DNA of 64,000 nt from a virus: positions 1 to 64,000 of IMG/VR virus record IMGVR_UViG_3300027608_000028. The stretch is one strand, 5' to 3'. Both the position numbers and the translations under genes were made by a program. Positions 29,567 to 37,374 of the stretch are shown here, in pieces. The notes under the pieces are model-generated. The model was not told the DNA's origin. It did no database searches and saw only the letters and a program-made list of their open reading frames with translations. The number at the start of each line of letters is the position of its first letter. The stretch's first letter is position 1.

Positions 29567-30148
29567 TCAAGGCCGTTTGCTCTTAATAATAGTAGCAATC
29601 ATCCTATTTCCATTCATATCTGGGCGGCCTTCAACTTGGGCAATATCTATTAGTTCGATAATTTTATTAATAATATCGTAGCCCTTACTAGTATCGCTCA
29701 TTTCTCTTCCTCTGAATCGAATAACAATTTTGCACTTATCTCCATCTTCTAAGAACTCTTTTATTTTCTTTATTTTAGTTTCAAAATCGTGTTCGTCAAT
29801 GCTGGGTCTAAATTGAATTTCCTTAACATCTACTCTGCTTTCGCGTTGTTTCTTTTCTACTTCTTGTTGACGTTTTTGTTCATTATAAATGAACTTACCA
29901 AAGTCAACAATCTTGCAAACAGGGGGTACGGCATTAGGCACCGTGCATACCAAATCTAATCCTTCGTCAGAGGCCATGTCTAATGCTTGATTAACATTTA
30001 CTACTCCAACAAGAGTACCATCGGAGTTATGTAATCGTACTTGGCTGTGTTTGTATTTTATCTGATCATTTGTTAAAAATGATTGTCTTAGTTCTGCTGT
30101 TGCGCTTAATCTTACAGGACGTGGTGGTCGTGATCTTTGGTTATACAT
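29567..30148 (-). CDS. infC: Translation initiation factor IF-3
   Basis: 193 aa, full length. N-domain LTNDQIKYKHSQVRLHNSDG, the linker helix KFIYNEQKRQQEVEKKQRES, and C-domain KEIQFRPSIDEHDFETKIKK with GDKCKIVIRFRGRE, all diagnostic. IF-3 binds the 30S subunit and controls start-site selection. It overlaps clpX by eight bases. A phage IF-3 could shift initiation towards phage messages, possibly the leaderless ones proposed here. Confidence 0.95.
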   Translation of the reverse strand: MYNQRSRPPRPVRLSATAELRQSFLTNDQIKYKHSQVRLHNSDGTLVGVVNVNQALDMASDEGLDLVCTVPNAVPPVCKIVDFGKFIYNEQKRQQEVEKKQRESRVDVKEIQFRPSIDEHDFETKIKKIKEFLEDGDKCKIVIRFRGREMSDTSKGYDIINKIIELIDIAQVEGRPDMNGNRMIATIIKSKRP

Positions 30149-31379
30149 GGTTGGTTTGCTCGTCTCCTTTGTAGACGTATATTGGTTGGCTGTGGTTAGC
30201 TATAGTATCGTCTGTCAATACTATTTTTATAACTCCCTGCTCTCGCAAAGAAGGTAATTCAAATTGTGTTAGTAACAAGGTCCGTTCCATTATATTACGT
30301 AGCCCACGTGCCCCTAACTTTTTATCTATGCACTCTTTAGCAATAGCACGTTTGGCACTGTCTGTGATTTCTAATTCAACTTTATCTAATAAAAATAGTT
30401 CCTGAAATTGTCGCTCTATGCTATTTTTAGGTTCAGTGATTGTTCTAATTAATTCATCTTCTGTTAATTCATCTAACGTTGCGTACACTGGTACTCTTCC
30501 GATAAACTCTGGTATAATGCCAAATTTAATAATGTCGTCGGGTTCTACTTTATTAAGTGGTACTGTGCTGTTATTATCTATTTTAGCATTAAACCCAATG
30601 GTGTTACCTATGTTTAATCTTTTAGCAATAATTTTATCTAAGCCAACAAATGCTCCGCCTAAGATAAACAAAATGTCTTTGGTGTTAATCATCTCAGCAG
30701 GTGCGCCCGGGTGCTTCCTGTTGCCAGTAGTGGGCACTTTACATTCCGTACCTTCTATTAATTTTAATAATGCTTGTTGCACACCTTCACCGCTAACGTC
30801 TCTAGTTATACTGCTACTTTCACTTTTACGACTCTTTTTATCTATTTCATCAATAAAGATTATGCCTTGTTCTGCTTTCTTAACATCATTACCTGCCGCG
30901 GTTAATAATCTAAAAATAACGTGTTCTACGTCATCGCCTACATAACCGCTTTCAGTCAGACTAGTTGCATCTGCAATAGCAAACGGAACATCCAGCATAC
31001 GGGCAATAGTTTTAGCTAATAATGTTTTACCGGATCCAGTTGGTCCAATTAACAAAACATTGCTTTTGTCTATTTCACATTTGATAGTTTCTTGACTGTA
31101 TATTCTTTTATAATGATTATACACTGCCACGCTTAATGTTAGTTTGGCCTGTTCTTGCCCTATTACATATTGGTCTAAAAATGCAAACATTTCTTTTGGG
31201 GTTTTAAGCCTAGTGTCGGCCATTGCATCAGTTAATGCGTGTTCGTGTACTAAGTCATGACATAGATTTATACATTCATCACATATATAAACATTGTCTC
31301 CGGCTATTAGCTTTTTTACTTCTTCTCTGCCTTTGGTGCAAAAACTGCATTGCAAATTATCATCTTTGTCTTTGACCAT
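30141..31379 (-). CDS. clpX: ATP-dependent unfoldase ClpX
   Basis: 412 aa. N-terminal zinc domain with Cys11, Cys14, Cys33 and Cys36 (CSFC...CDEC); Walker A GPTGSGKT (about 111), pore loop YVGDD, Walker B IIFIDEID, the RKHPGAPAEMINTKDILFIL region and sensor-2 GARGLR. With ClpP (phage copy at 35430-36008) it forms the ClpXP protease, the main consumer of tmRNA-tagged proteins. Confidence 0.96.
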   Translation of the reverse strand: MVKDKDDNLQCSFCTKGREEVKKLIAGDNVYICDECINLCHDLVHEHALTDAMADTRLKTPKEMFAFLDQYVIGQEQAKLTLSVAVYNHYKRIYSQETIKCEIDKSNVLLIGPTGSGKTLLAKTIARMLDVPFAIADATSLTESGYVGDDVEHVIFRLLTAAGNDVKKAEQGIIFIDEIDKKSRKSESSSITRDVSGEGVQQALLKLIEGTECKVPTTGNRKHPGAPAEMINTKDILFILGGAFVGLDKIIAKRLNIGNTIGFNAKIDNNSTVPLNKVEPDDIIKFGIIPEFIGRVPVYATLDELTEDELIRTITEPKNSIERQFQELFLLDKVELEITDSAKRAIAKECIDKKLGARGLRNIMERTLLLTQFELPSLREQGVIKIVLTDDTIANHSQPIYVYKGDEQTNHV

Positions 31380-31795
31380 TACATTCCTGCTCTAATTAAA
31401 CCTAAGAATTCTTCGATGTCTTCTGCGGTGCTTGCACTATGTAAATTTAACATAGATAAGAGTTTGACATCGGTGTCATCATAAGTAATCCAAAATATCT
31501 TTCGTTCCCTTACCAATGGTAAAAATATTTTAATATCAAATTCGGATGCCGAATCTAAGTCAACTATAACAAAGTCGCTGATCATTCCTTGTTGATATAG
31601 CCAACCCCAGTTGGCATCATCTGTAGATTCATACGCACTATAGAATACAACTGTTGTGCCTTTGAAATCTTCTTCAATTTGTTCTTGTGCATCCTCAAGC
31701 CAGGCTGGGTCTCGTGTTACTAGTGTGAATGAAAGGCCCGCAGGGGCAATGAATATATTTGGCGGAGTTACCAAATATGTTGAGTTATTGATCAT
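31379..31795 (-). CDS. Hypothetical protein (138 aa), receiver-like fold possible
   Basis: Soluble alpha/beta protein; SDFVIVDLDSASEFDIKIFL resembles a Rossmann or receiver strand with Asp. It overlaps clpX and the upstream membrane-protein gene, so the three are coupled. Not recognised; phosphorylation is not claimed. Confidence 0.55.
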   Translation of the reverse strand: MINNSTYLVTPPNIFIAPAGLSFTLVTRDPAWLEDAQEQIEEDFKGTTVVFYSAYESTDDANWGWLYQQGMISDFVIVDLDSASEFDIKIFLPLVRERKIFWITYDDTDVKLLSMLNLHSASTAEDIEEFLGLIRAGM

Positions 31796-33276
31796 GTATT
31801 TGAGTCTGTGTTTCTTTTAACATCAGGAAAGAATCCTGGCTTACGTCTGTATTTACTTTTTTTTTCAGTTTGTAGATCTTCCACAATCTCTTGGTATTTG
31901 TTAGCGAGATCTGACTGACTGCCTTCACGTGTAACTATGCTACTAGTATCACCTGTCTTTTTAGGGGCAGGTGTACTAGTTTCAATAAACTGTGTTAATA
32001 ATTCGCTTTGTTCCTGTTCACGTTGTTTATTACGTTTAGGATTAACGATTATTTTTTCTTCGGAGTTTTCTTCGGAGCCTTCTTGGGTGCTGGCTTTGAC
32101 GGGCTCTTCTTTGGAGCTGGGTTCTTGTGTACTTGATTCATTTTGTACTTTCTCTTTCTTTTTACGTACTTTGCGTACAGGTTCTGTGACTGCTGGTTCA
32201 GCCACTGGTTCTACATTATGTTCGGGATATGTAAACACAATGGGTTCTTCACCGTTTGTGTTATCCATAACATCACATTGTTTATTTGGACAGAAAAATC
32301 CAATGCCCGGAGCATCAACTAATTCAGTCCCGCACTTGTAACAGAAAAGAGGTTCTTGCCCGCCCGGCCATTTAACATATTCTTCGTCGGTGATTACTGC
32401 TTCCGGAATTACTTTAGCTACTTCTTGAGCTATGAATCCAGTCTGTTTAGTTTCTTCTTCAGGGATATATTCTTGCGGTTGAGGAACAAAATCGTTAATA
32501 CTCGCCGGCGCCGGCTCTTCGCGTTTCCAACCAAATGTCATTTGTGCGGCCAGCAACATGATAACTGCCAATGGATCAAACACAATAACAATGAGTACAA
32601 TGATCCATGTTACTGCTTTTTCCAACATGTTTTCATCTGCACCTTTTTCACCGTAGATGAATTTGGCAATGTATTTGATTGGTCCTACTTCGGCTTCTAC
32701 TTTACGTACTTCTGCTCGAATAGGTGCGGCCTGGTCATTAAGAGTAGCAATAAGCTTCTGGTTGGCTTCAATGTCTTTGGCCAACGCACTGCGATCACGA
32801 GACTGAGCTTTGCGTATTGAAACCGCTTTGTCGGCACCTTTTTCATCTTGACTGCGGCCCATGACTTGGTCAACCGCCTCATCCATTTGTTTAAGTTGCT
32901 TGCGGTTGGCTTCAATATTTTCTTTGGCTGTTTTAATTTTTTCATCATAGATTGCTATCTTACTTTGAACATCACCACTTACTAAATTTTGATCATTGTG
33001 TGCTTTACTTAAGAATCCGAAGATGCCCATTGAAGTAATAATCATTAATACTGTTACTGCGGTAATCATGTAATACTTCATGTACCTAGGAGCACGTTCC
33101 CAATTGGCTTTGAGCCAACTAGCACAGACTAATTTTGCAACTTCTAAACTAGTACCCATTAATATAATAGGAATAACGGCCGCACTAAAAATTGCAGTTA
33201 GGCCAACTACTGAATAGTAAATTGCAACTGCTGATAGTATCAGACCAGTTAATAAAAGTAACCAAGCTAGGATCAT
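31792..33276 (-). CDS. Large membrane protein with coiled coil and zinc ribbon
   Basis: 494 aa. Three to four membrane helices at the N-terminus (about 3-100), a long coiled coil (about 105-205), another membrane pair (about 222-250), then a polar tail with C-x2-C...C-x4-C (FCYKCGTEL and FFCPNKQCDV, about 312-340) and Lys/Glu-rich disorder. I recall similar proteins near structural or Clp genes in large marine phages. Role unknown; host-membrane anchoring is likely. Confidence 0.6.
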   Translation of the reverse strand: MILAWLLLLTGLILSAVAIYYSVVGLTAIFSAAVIPIILMGTSLEVAKLVCASWLKANWERAPRYMKYYMITAVTVLMIITSMGIFGFLSKAHNDQNLVSGDVQSKIAIYDEKIKTAKENIEANRKQLKQMDEAVDQVMGRSQDEKGADKAVSIRKAQSRDRSALAKDIEANQKLIATLNDQAAPIRAEVRKVEAEVGPIKYIAKFIYGEKGADENMLEKAVTWIIVLIVIVFDPLAVIMLLAAQMTFGWKREEPAPASINDFVPQPQEYIPEEETKQTGFIAQEVAKVIPEAVITDEEYVKWPGGQEPLFCYKCGTELVDAPGIGFFCPNKQCDVMDNTNGEEPIVFTYPEHNVEPVAEPAVTEPVRKVRKKKEKVQNESSTQEPSSKEEPVKASTQEGSEENSEEKIIVNPKRNKQREQEQSELLTQFIETSTPAPKKTGDTSSIVTREGSQSDLANKYQEIVEDLQTEKKSKYRRKPGFFPDVKRNTDSNT

Positions 33277-33306
33277 ATAATATTTATTATAACTTAAAGA
33301 GATATA

Positions 33307-33636
33307 TTAGTCAAGCTCATTGAACAATTTAACATAATTTTTTTCCAATAGTAAATCGTTGATATTGATGTCTTGTCTTCCGGACGAATTAATTGTCCAT
33401 AATGTTCCTAAGATGCGTCCGATCTTTCCTCGTTTGGTAAATTTGGTTTGAACGATAACGCCATCTTGGACCATTTCTGTTAACATTGTTTTGGCTGTAT
33501 AAGCAGAGGTATTAATTGGCATGACTCCCCACAATCTCACACGTTGTTTAGTGTAAAATTTGAACCCAAGGTCTATCTCAAGTTCAAATGTACTTGCGTC
33601 AATTATTTCTAATACCTTTGCTTTATACAAAAACAT
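33307..33636 (-). CDS. Staphylococcal-nuclease-like domain, probably inactive
   Basis: 109 aa. The barrel start (FLYKAKVLEIIDASTFELEI), QRVRLWGV and GRILGTLW match SNase strands with both arginines, but the catalytic Glu after the first Arg is missing (GVMPINTS replaces GIDAPE). It could bind nucleic acid without cutting. One base before the cell-wall hydrolase gene. Confidence 0.6.
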   Translation of the reverse strand: MFLYKAKVLEIIDASTFELEIDLGFKFYTKQRVRLWGVMPINTSAYTAKTMLTEMVQDGVIVQTKFTKRGKIGRILGTLWTINSSGRQDININDLLLEKNYVKLFNELD

Positions 33637-33637
33637 G

Positions 33638-34267
33638 TTACCTGTCTACATAAAAATAATGATTTTCAATCTTTGCTACCATTTTCTTTTGCTTACTCCA
33701 AAACGGACTAACTTGGTCGTTATGGTAAAACAATACGCCTTTCAGTGAATCATTAAAACTGTTATAGGCTAATAGCTGGTATGCTACACGTTTACTTTCT
33801 TCATACTTGTCGTTGTATGTAGACTTAGCGGGACCTTCGCACGTCCAACTAAATTGACAGGCTTCGCCAAATTTCTTTGACTGGCCATTTCGTGTACTAC
33901 CTTGATAAACAACATCACAAACTGATTTAGGAAATCTAGGATCGCGCATACGATTAAGTACGACTCGTCCTACTGCGATTTTTCCAATCACACTCTGTGA
34001 CGCGGCTTCATAATAGATATTATCGGTCATGCATTTCAGTTCATCTCTATTAACTGGTTTCGTACCAGGAGATTCATCTGCCATGGCAAACGCTTTGTTT
34101 GGGTCTCGTATTAAAGATACCACAGATGTCTTCACCGTAGTACCTGCTGTCTCGATCCCTGATGCTAATTTTTCTAAACCTCTTGGCATAAATGCCGAAG
34201 CAAAAACTAACATTAAACAGGCTATTACCACCATTGGTAGACCGAGGATATTTTCTGTTTTTACCAT
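33638..34267 (-). CDS. SleB-type cell-wall hydrolase (endolysin candidate)
   Basis: 209 aa from MVKTENILGLPMVVIACLML after AGGAGACGAT; the nine upstream codons are rejected. Membrane or signal-anchor segment about 5-30. Catalytic domain about 90-209 has NIYYEAASQSVIGKIAVGRV with the Glu expected for the SleB/lytic-transglycosylase fold and QFSWTCEG. Likely cleaves peptidoglycan at lysis or entry; the N-terminal anchor suggests a SAR-type endolysin. Confidence 0.85.
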   Translation of the reverse strand: MVKTENILGLPMVVIACLMLVFASAFMPRGLEKLASGIETAGTTVKTSVVSLIRDPNKAFAMADESPGTKPVNRDELKCMTDNIYYEAASQSVIGKIAVGRVVLNRMRDPRFPKSVCDVVYQGSTRNGQSKKFGEACQFSWTCEGPAKSTYNDKYEESKRVAYQLLAYNSFNDSLKGVLFYHNDQVSPFWSKQKKMVAKIENHYFYVDR

Positions 34268-34382
34268 ATCGTCTCCTATTAAAAACACTACCATGTGAGC
34301 GCGGGTTAGCTATTTAACCCATAAGTTCAACATGGACTTTTAAAATACATTGTTTTTAGCAATTAAAATAGTAGTTAACCTA
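34268..34382 (-). other. Intergenic region with two nested inverted repeats
   Basis: Minus strand has CCATG...CATGG and an inner GGGTTA/TAACCC hairpin upstream of the hydrolase gene. They could end the preceding transcript or control hydrolase translation. No ORF. Confidence 0.4.
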
Positions 34383-34772
34383 CTATTTTGATAATTCTAA
34401 CAGTAGTTTATACTGTTGGTATGCTTCTTGGACTGTTTTATTCGATAGACGAACTTTAGATTCCACCTTCTCTCGCTGGCGAATTTCGTCTGCTTCTTTT
34501 GTCCAAGTTCTTAAAATTTCTAATTCTTGTAAACTTCTTTGTAAAATTCTTACTTCATGTTGAGGTAGGATTATTACATATGAGTCATCGTGACCAGGAC
34601 ACATCCTATGCCTGATCTCGAACACCGGGGGAGGAGTAAACTCCCTGCGACCATCTAAGATTGAAGAATATCTATCCATCGTCACCATGGGTTCTGCTCC
34701 GGGAATAGACTGTAGCAGAATGCCGCCTATCTCTTTTAAAAACTCTTTGGCTTCTTCATGCCTGGTGATCAT
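34383..34772 (-). CDS. Hypothetical protein (129 aa), helical
   Basis: Starts MITRHEEAKEFLKEIGGILL; two helical parts around a PPPVFEIRHRMCPGHDD loop. Coupled by ATGA to the cupin-like gene upstream, which suggests a common process. Not recognised. Confidence 0.55.
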   Translation of the reverse strand: MITRHEEAKEFLKEIGGILLQSIPGAEPMVTMDRYSSILDGRREFTPPPVFEIRHRMCPGHDDSYVIILPQHEVRILQRSLQELEILRTWTKEADEIRQREKVESKVRLSNKTVQEAYQQYKLLLELSK

Positions 34773-35428
34773 TTTTGCACGTATGTTCTGTTTAACATAG
34801 TATGATTATGGTCAGTAGGACCCCAGTCTCCATCCGGGTGGAAAGCAAGAATTGTCATACTATTATCTTCTGTACGGAAGCGATGTCTTTCGTTTTCTTC
34901 TAAACAGAAAATATTTCCTTCAATCAACGGATTAATATTAACGTGTCCGTCGTCTCCTGCATCACTAAATCCTAATCCTTTTGCTACACATCCAAATCTT
35001 AAACTAGGATGTATGTGATAAGACTGATTGATGTTTTTAGGGAAATACAGTAAATTTAAACTACTGTCGCCCAAACGTGCAGGGAACACTAGCAAACTGT
35101 CAGTGCATCCATCAATATAAGTTAGTCGGCCTTGAGACTCTATCCAACCTGTTTGATCAGAGACTTTGTAGCCTAATCTAATTACAACAAACGCTGTAGT
35201 TGTTGTTTTGATTTTTGCTGACTCGGGAACAAAGAACGCAAAATATTGTCCTGCTTCTAGTTTCCTAACCTTGTCTCCTATTTTAATAGTAGTGTCACCA
35301 AAACAATATCCATATATGGAACTGTACATGGCATGCTTAGGCGTTGTAAATTGTTCTTCAGCTGTTACCAAATAAGCTGATGCCGGGTACATCGAATCCC
35401 ACTTTTCTATCTTGTTACCAAATATCAT
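34769..35428 (-). CDS. Cupin-fold protein
   Basis: 219 aa. Bicupin-like: an N-terminal barrel (about 25-100) and a C-terminal barrel with YHIHPSLRFGCVAKG and EGNIFCLEENERHRFRTEDN, whose His/Glu pattern fits metal binding. Cupins range from isomerases to dioxygenases. Two bases after clpP on the same strand. Confidence 0.7.
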   Translation of the reverse strand: MIFGNKIEKWDSMYPASAYLVTAEEQFTTPKHAMYSSIYGYCFGDTTIKIGDKVRKLEAGQYFAFFVPESAKIKTTTTAFVVIRLGYKVSDQTGWIESQGRLTYIDGCTDSLLVFPARLGDSSLNLLYFPKNINQSYHIHPSLRFGCVAKGLGFSDAGDDGHVNINPLIEGNIFCLEENERHRFRTEDNSMTILAFHPDGDWGPTDHNHTMLNRTYVQK

Positions 35429-35429
35429 A

Positions 35430-36008
35430 TTAATATGTCTCTTTTATTAAATCGCAGATACCCAACTCTAGAGCCTCTTCTGCCGACAACCACATGTCTT
35501 GTGGCGGCAATAAGAATTCTCTAATTTTATCATCTGGCAAACCTGTGCAATGACGATAATGGGCCAGCATCCTATCTCTTGTTAGGTTGAACTCTTTCAT
35601 AGCGGCGAACAACTCGTGTTCTTTGCCATCGCTATGCCAACTATATTGGTGACTCAATATACTTGTATTAGGAGTTAGTATTCTATTGCCGGGTTCGCCG
35701 GACATAAAAATACAAAGGGCGGCACTAGCAACCATTCCTATACCAATAGTTCTAATTGGTATTGCACTACCTTGCATAGTATCAATAATAGCAAAGCCGG
35801 CTTGCAAGTCACCGCCCTCGCTGTGAATAATTAATGTTAGTGATTTCTTTTTCCCACGTTTTACTAGATTCTCTTCAATGATCCATTTTACAACGTCATG
35901 GGCACTATCTGCATCAATGTCTTTCATTAATAAGAAATAACCATGATCTCTCATCACACTTATTTCAACATCCGCTTCTGTGGGTTTTTTCTCGGGGTAT
36001 CGAGCCAT
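35430..36008 (-). CDS. clpP: ATP-dependent Clp protease proteolytic subunit
   Basis: 192 aa from MARYPEKKPTEADVEISVMR with GAGGAAC upstream; the 22 codons upstream are rejected because they encode the promoter. Catalytic Ser95 (GMVASAA), His120 (LSHQYSW) and an Asp near 170 (QDMWLSAEEA) are present, and the handle region is complete. It should form the chamber for ClpX (30141-31379). Own consensus promoter at 36034-36062. Confidence 0.93.
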   Translation of the reverse strand: MARYPEKKPTEADVEISVMRDHGYFLLMKDIDADSAHDVVKWIIEENLVKRGKKKSLTLIIHSEGGDLQAGFAIIDTMQGSAIPIRTIGIGMVASAALCIFMSGEPGNRILTPNTSILSHQYSWHSDGKEHELFAAMKEFNLTRDRMLAHYRHCTGLPDDKIREFLLPPQDMWLSAEEALELGICDLIKETY

Positions 36009-36033
36009 GTCTAGTTCCTCTATGTACTGTGTA

Positions 36034-36062
36034 ATTATATACTCAGTTATTGTCTGAGTCAA
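36034..36062 (-). promoter_or_regulatory. Sigma70 promoter of clpP
   Basis: TTGACT, 17 bases, TATAAT on the minus strand. It lies inside the rejected N-terminal extension of clpP and so fixes the start codon. Confidence 0.85.
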
Positions 36063-36082
36063 GTATTTATTCAATCAAGTCA

Positions 36083-36114
36083 AATAAAAAGGCTATCTAT
36101 GTAGCCTTTTTATT
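36083..36114 (-). terminator. Terminator upstream of the clpP promoter
   Basis: Stem AAAAAGGCTA/TAGCCTTTTT with T-run, ending the message of 36113-36385. Confidence 0.75.
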
Positions 36115-36385
36115 ACGTAGTGCTTGTTTTGGATCTAGCCATTTCTACCGCTTTTTCCCTGGCTTGTGCAAGCCTTGCAAGAACATAGTCGGATAAATCG
36201 TTGTTATCATCTTCTAAGTCTTTTGAGTTACGGATTACATCAAGTTGATTTTTTCTAGCAAAGTAACCGGTTAAGATATCTTCGTCGTCGAATGGAATAT
36301 CAACTGGATCGTACTCACTATAACGTATTAAGGCTGATCTAGTCGGGTTACTTCGAAGTAGTTTCGGTTTTCTTATCCTTGGCAC
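36113..36385 (-). CDS. Acidic hypothetical protein (about 90 aa), start uncertain
   Basis: The last 75 residues (YSEYDPVDIPFDDEDILTGY onward, then LARLAQAREKAVEMAR) look like a genuine acidic helical protein. No ATG lies upstream of them in frame; the nearest starts are GTG codons inside the preceding gene in another frame (chosen here 36385, weak AGGTG upstream). A +1 frameshift at the preceding stop is another possibility. Confidence 0.5.
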   Translation of the reverse strand: MPRIRKPKLLRSNPTRSALIRYSEYDPVDIPFDDEDILTGYFARKNQLDVIRNSKDLEDDNNDLSDYVLARLAQAREKAVEMARSKTSTT

Positions 36386-36596
36386 TTGCACCTGCTGGTG
36401 CGCCACTTTTTTTAGGCTCAGCTTTCTGTGCGGCTTTCTTAGCCTTAGCTTCGTCTGCTTTCTTAGCCTTAGCTTCGTCTTTACATTCTTGCGTAACGCA
36501 ATGCTTTTTCTTAGGTGCTGGTTCTGTTTTGGCTGGTTCTGCGGCAAAGGCAGAAAGGGCAAATACTGTTGCAATAAGTGCGATAAATTGTTTCAT
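36348..36596 (-). CDS. Secreted Lys/Ala-rich low-complexity protein
   Basis: 82 aa from MKQFIALIATVFALSAFA, a Sec signal peptide. The mature part is AKKADEAKAKK-type repeats with a Cys pair (HCVTQECKDEA). Similar in style to the next gene upstream. Role unknown; a polybasic periplasmic protein could bind LPS, peptidoglycan or DNA. Confidence 0.68.
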   Translation of the reverse strand: MKQFIALIATVFALSAFAAEPAKTEPAPKKKHCVTQECKDEAKAKKADEAKAKKAAQKAEPKKSGAPAGASAKDKKTETTSK

Positions 36597-36664
36597 TGTA
36601 AACTCCAATTTTAAAAATATACTGGGACGTAATGTCCCAGTATTTACCAACTAATTTAGTTAAA

Positions 36665-36880
36665 TTACTTTTTAGCAGGAGCGGCAGGAGTTGCGGCGGC
36701 AGGAGCGGCTTTGGCTTCAGCTTTGCAATTCTTGTCTTTAGCAGGATCACATTTAGCGGCAGGAGCAGTTGCGGCTGGAGCAGTTGCGGCTGGCTTGGCT
36801 TCTTCTTTCTTAGCGGCAGGTGCTTGAGCAAATGCAGTAGAAGCGGCGACAGCAATAATAAGTGCGAAAATGGATTTCAT
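36665..36880 (-). CDS. Secreted Ala/Pro/Lys-rich protein with Cys pair
   Basis: 71 aa with signal peptide MKSIFALIIAVAASTAFA, then PAATAPAATAPAAK repeats around KCDPAKDKNCKAE. The two adjacent secreted proteins share layout and one Cys pair each, so they are probably diverged duplicates. Confidence 0.68.
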   Translation of the reverse strand: MKSIFALIIAVAASTAFAQAPAAKKEEAKPAATAPAATAPAAKCDPAKDKNCKAEAKAAPAAATPAAPAKK

Positions 36881-36983
36881 AAAATACCTTCTTTTGGTTA
36901 ATGCAGGAAGAAATTGTTCCCCTACATATATATAACGCGGTAGCCAGCAAGTCCGTTGACAAGCAGTTTATCCAAAATCAAAA

Positions 36984-37361
36984 TTAGTGTTTGGATTTGT
37001 AATCTGCTACTGCGGCTTTAATAGCATCTTCTGCCAAAATGCTACAATGTATTTTAACGGGTGGTAGAGCCAATTCTTCTGCAATTTCACTGTTCTTAAT
37101 ACTGCCTGCTTGGTCTAATGTCATGCCTTTGACCATTTCGGTGATAAGACTACTGCTGGCAATAGCTGATCCACATCCGTATGTTTTGAATCTGGCATCT
37201 GTGATGATACCATTTTCACCTACTTTGATTTGCAATTTCATCACATCACCGCAAGCAGGTGCACCAACCATACCAGTGCCTATGTCTTCATCGTCCTTGG
37301 AGAACGATCCTACATTACGAGGATTCTCGTAATGGTCAAGTACTTTTTCTGAATATGCCAT
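36984..37361 (-). CDS. iscU: IscU-type Fe-S cluster scaffold
   Basis: 125 aa, full length. Three cluster Cys: Cys37 (PACGDV), Cys63 (YGCGSA) and about Cys106 (KIHCSI). The LPPVK motif recognised by HscA is present (LALPPVKIHC). It builds Fe-S clusters handed to acceptor proteins; window acceptors include the Rieske oxygenase and the radical SAM protein. TATAAATA lies five bases before the ATG. Confidence 0.94.
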   Translation of the reverse strand: MAYSEKVLDHYENPRNVGSFSKDDEDIGTGMVGAPACGDVMKLQIKVGENGIITDARFKTYGCGSAIASSSLITEMVKGMTLDQAGSIKNSEIAEELALPPVKIHCSILAEDAIKAAVADYKSKH

Positions 37362-37366
37362 AATAC

Positions 37367-37374
37367 TATTTATA
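37367..37374 (-). promoter_or_regulatory. T4-late-like TATAAATA box before iscU
   Basis: Exact TATAAATA on the minus strand, five bases before the iscU ATG; no room for a ribosome site if used as a -10 box. Confidence 0.55.

Noticed and set aside
36009-36074. N-terminal extension of ClpP to 36074
   Set aside because: The stretch contains a TTGACT-17-TATAAT promoter, and a better start with ribosome site lies downstream.
36386-36574. Upstream part of the 153-codon frame at 36113-36574
   Set aside because: It is the out-of-frame shadow of the secreted protein 36348-36596 (Leu/Pro/Arg/Gln-rich); only the C-terminal 75 residues look genuine.
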